From: JAWWBS01 sp033720815
GTDB lineage: Bacteria > Pseudomonadota > Gammaproteobacteria > Natronospirales > JAJUFS01
Assembly (NCBI GenBank): GCA_033720815.1
Contig: JAWWBT010000121.1
Location: 1-7,003, forward strand
Direction: 5' to 3'
DNA: 7,003 bases
Made by a program: the position numbers and the translations under genes. The notes under the pieces are model-generated. The model did not search any database. It was not told where the DNA came from and worked only from the letters and a program-made list of their open reading frames with translations. Shown in pieces: positions 5,219 to 7,003 of this stretch; the first letter of the stretch is position 1; every line of letters starts with the position of its first letter.

Positions 5219-6558
5219 AACTCGATGCCCGAACCCGCCTCTGGTTGCGCGCCCAGAACGTCATCGCCGTACTGCTCCTGCTGGGCATCGCCATTGTCGC
5301 AGGCTGGCTGCTCGAGCGTTACGCCACCACGCACGACCTGACGGCAAACCAGCGGCAGTCGCTGAGCCAGGCCAGTGAAAAGCTCCTCGACCAGCTTGAG
5401 GCGCCGCTGCAGATACAGGTATTTGCCACCGAGAACCCGCAGGTGCGCGAGCAGATCCGCAACCTGCTCGAACGCTACACGCGCAATCATTCGCTCGTGA
5501 CACTGGATTTCATCGACCCGGAACGCGCACCGCAGCTTGCCCGCAGTGAAGGCATTACGGTTGATGGCGAAATCCTGCTGCGCTACCAGGGGCGGCGCGA
5601 ACAGTTGCGCCAGCTCGGTGAACGCGAAGTATCGAATGCCATCGCACGACTGATTCGCGGACGCGAGGCCTTCGTGGTTTTCATGCGCGGCCACGGCGAG
5701 CGCAAGCATGATGGCGAAGCAAACTTCGACCTCGGCACATTCGGCGCGGAACTCGAGCGCCAGGGATTCCAGTTGCATGGCCTGACGCTGGCCGTCGAAC
5801 CCCTGCCGGCGAATACTTCACTGCTGGTCGTCGCCGGACCGCAGACCAACTGGTTGCCCATCGAGCGACAACGCGTAAAGCAGTACCTCGACGGTGGTGG
5901 CAACCTGCTGTGGCTTTCCGACCCGGGCGACACCGTCAACCTTGACGAGATTGCCGCGGATCTCGGCATCAGCTTTCCGGCTGGTGTCGTTGTCGACCCC
6001 AGCGGCCAGCAATATGGCTTGAAGGACGCGGCATTCGCCGTGGTCGGGCAGTATCCCGCAGCCGGCCCGGTGCGCGGCTTCAACCAGCCGACCCTGTTCT
6101 TCCGAAGCCGCGCCGTACACGCCAGCGAAGACACGGCCTGGGTACCGACGGCCATCCTGAAAACGCACCCGGCAAGCTGGCTTGAATTCGCACCCGAGAA
6201 CGGCAACGTCACGTTCGATGGAGACGATGGCGATATCCGTGGCCCGGTCACCATCGGCGTGCAACTGGAGCGCGATCTCGACGACAGCAACCAGCGCGCC
6301 ATCGTCATCGGCGACGGCGACTTCCTGTCCAATGCCTTCATCGGCAACGCCGGCAACCTCGCACTCGGCATGAACCTCTTCAACTGGCTGACGGCGCGAG
6401 AAGCACTGCTGAACATCCAGGTGAAGCCGGCACCGGACACACGGCTCGATCTTTCACCGCTGGCGCGCAGCGCGATTGGCGTCATGTTCCTGCTCGTGCT
6501 GCCGCTGGGCCTGCTGCTGGGTGGTGTGATGACCTGGCGCCGACGCCGCATGCGATGA
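5215..6558 (+). CDS. GldG-like ABC transport auxiliary protein (ABC_transp_aux family)
   Basis: This 447-residue protein has a transmembrane helix near each end (about 16-33 and 419-438) and a large soluble region between them, expected to face the periplasm. The C-terminal tail WRRRRMR fits a cytoplasmic end. Family features include LTANQRQSLSQAS (42-54), the VFMRGHGERK motif (155-164), LLVVAGPQTNW then YLDGGGNLLWLSDPG (204-238), and IVIGDGDFLSNAFIGNAGN (363-381) near the domain end. In Flavobacterium, GldG works with GldA and GldF as an ABC complex needed for gliding. The same soluble fold has been related to IFT52 and to sugar-binding enzymes (the GIFT domain), so ligand or glycan binding is a reasonable guess only. 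GGAGAG (5200-5205) lies 9 bases before the start, and the ATGA overlap couples it to the permease. Confidence 0.9.
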   Translation: MKLDARTRLWLRAQNVIAVLLLLGIAIVAGWLLERYATTHDLTANQRQSLSQASEKLLDQLEAPLQIQVFATENPQVREQIRNLLERYTRNHSLVTLDFIDPERAPQLARSEGITVDGEILLRYQGRREQLRQLGEREVSNAIARLIRGREAFVVFMRGHGERKHDGEANFDLGTFGAELERQGFQLHGLTLAVEPLPANTSLLVVAGPQTNWLPIERQRVKQYLDGGGNLLWLSDPGDTVNLDEIAADLGISFPAGVVVDPSGQQYGLKDAAFAVVGQYPAAGPVRGFNQPTLFFRSRAVHASEDTAWVPTAILKTHPASWLEFAPENGNVTFDGDDGDIRGPVTIGVQLERDLDDSNQRAIVIGDGDFLSNAFIGNAGNLALGMNLFNWLTAREALLNIQVKPAPDTRLDLSPLARSAIGVMFLLVLPLGLLLGGVMTWRRRRMR

Positions 6559-6575
6559 CGGGGCCACGCTGAACC

Positions 6576-7003
6576 ATGCTGAAGGCAACGCGACGCAACC
6601 TGGTATTGCTTGGCATCCTTGCCCTGCTTGCGGCGGCGGCCTTCCTGCTACCCGAAGACATGCAGGTACCGGATTATCCACGCCTGCTCGACACACTGCC
6701 CGAGTCCGTCCGCGTGGATCAGCGCACGCCGGATGGCTGGCTTGAACGGTATCGCCTGTACCGTGAAGGCGACACCTGGTACGTGTCCGCACCCGGTCGC
6801 GGACCATTACCCGCCGCAGCCGTGCGCGCCGAAAGTGCACGGCATATGCTGCTCGCCCCCAGCCGGCGCAGCTGGAACGTTGATGAAATTCCTGCGGAAC
6901 AGACCGGCCTCGACCAGCCTGGATATCGCGTGATCGCCGACGGCGAGGAATTCTTCATCGGCAAGCGCGGCGCACTCGGCAACCAGCGTTACGTGAGTGA
7001 CGG
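6576..7003 (+). CDS. DUF4340 domain-containing protein (5' part only)
   Basis: The visible 142 codons start with RRNLVLLGILALLAAAAFLL, a single N-terminal membrane anchor (about 8-25), followed by a soluble segment expected in the periplasm. The pattern GDTWYVSAPGRGPLPAAAVR (65-84), then the TGLDQPGYRVIADGEEFFIGK region (110-130) and QRYV, matches the repeat-like unit of DUF4340 proteins. These commonly follow gldG-type genes. The gene starts 17 bases after the gldG-like stop, with only a weak GGGG (6560-6563) as ribosome site, so translation may depend on the upstream gene. It runs off the window, so full length and any second repeat unit cannot be seen. The molecular role of the family is not established; operon membership suggests a structural partner of the exporter. 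Confidence 0.85.
   Translation, partial: MLKATRRNLVLLGILALLAAAAFLLPEDMQVPDYPRLLDTLPESVRVDQRTPDGWLERYRLYREGDTWYVSAPGRGPLPAAAVRAESARHMLLAPSRRSWNVDEIPAEQTGLDQPGYRVIADGEEFFIGKRGALGNQRYVSD

Noticed and set aside
5583..6551. Minus-strand open frame opposite the gldG-like gene
   Set aside because: Ser/Arg/Pro-rich shadow frame; the plus strand has coherent GldG motifs and translational coupling.

Overview
The window looks like a core-chromosome segment of a GC-rich (roughly 60-65% by eye) gammaproteobacterium. The main support is the classic linkage of coaBC (dfp), divergently transcribed, with radC-rpmB-rpmG. The zinc-free 55-residue bL33 and 78-residue bL28, and the aerobic acyl-CoA desaturase with a charged C-terminal tail, fit the same placement. 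A Xanthomonadales/Chromatiales-like lineage is a guess; the genus cannot be named from sequence alone. I see no mobile elements, CRISPR arrays, tRNA or rRNA genes, or gene decay.

Layout. (1) 1-674, minus: the N-terminal 224 codons of coaBC, covering the complete CoaC decarboxylase domain and the start of the CoaB ligase domain; the gene runs off the left edge. (2) 675-748: short divergent spacer with a candidate coaBC promoter and a 6-4-6 inverted repeat. (3) 749-1423, plus: radC. (4) 1424-1582: spacer with a likely rpmB promoter and leader. (5) 1583-1999, plus: rpmB and rpmG, closely spaced, followed by a strong intrinsic terminator. (6) A second terminator serves the convergent minus-strand desaturase gene (2134-3300). 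(7) 3301-3512: a 212-base divergent regulatory region. It holds a candidate promoter for each direction, an inverted repeat overlapping both -35 regions, and a minus-strand intrinsic-terminator-like hairpin ahead of the conserved desaturase start. (8) 3513-7003, plus: a tightly packed four-gene unit. It encodes a GldA-type ABC ATPase, a six-helix ABC-2 permease (GldF-like), a GldG-like membrane-anchored auxiliary protein and a DUF4340 protein that runs off the right edge.

How the genes work together. The left half is housekeeping: coenzyme A synthesis, a RadC-family JAMM protein and two large-subunit ribosomal proteins. The desaturase would introduce double bonds into acyl chains and so set membrane fluidity. 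The right-hand operon should form one inner-membrane ABC complex, with ATPase and permease as the engine and GldG plus DUF4340 as periplasm-facing partners. Its substrate is unknown.

The two parts most worth follow-up are the desaturase leader and the GldAFG-DUF4340 system. In the leader, an intrinsic terminator overlaps the first codons of an alternative, well-placed upstream start. The GldAFG-DUF4340 system is a recognisable but functionally undefined exporter in what is probably a non-gliding bacterium.
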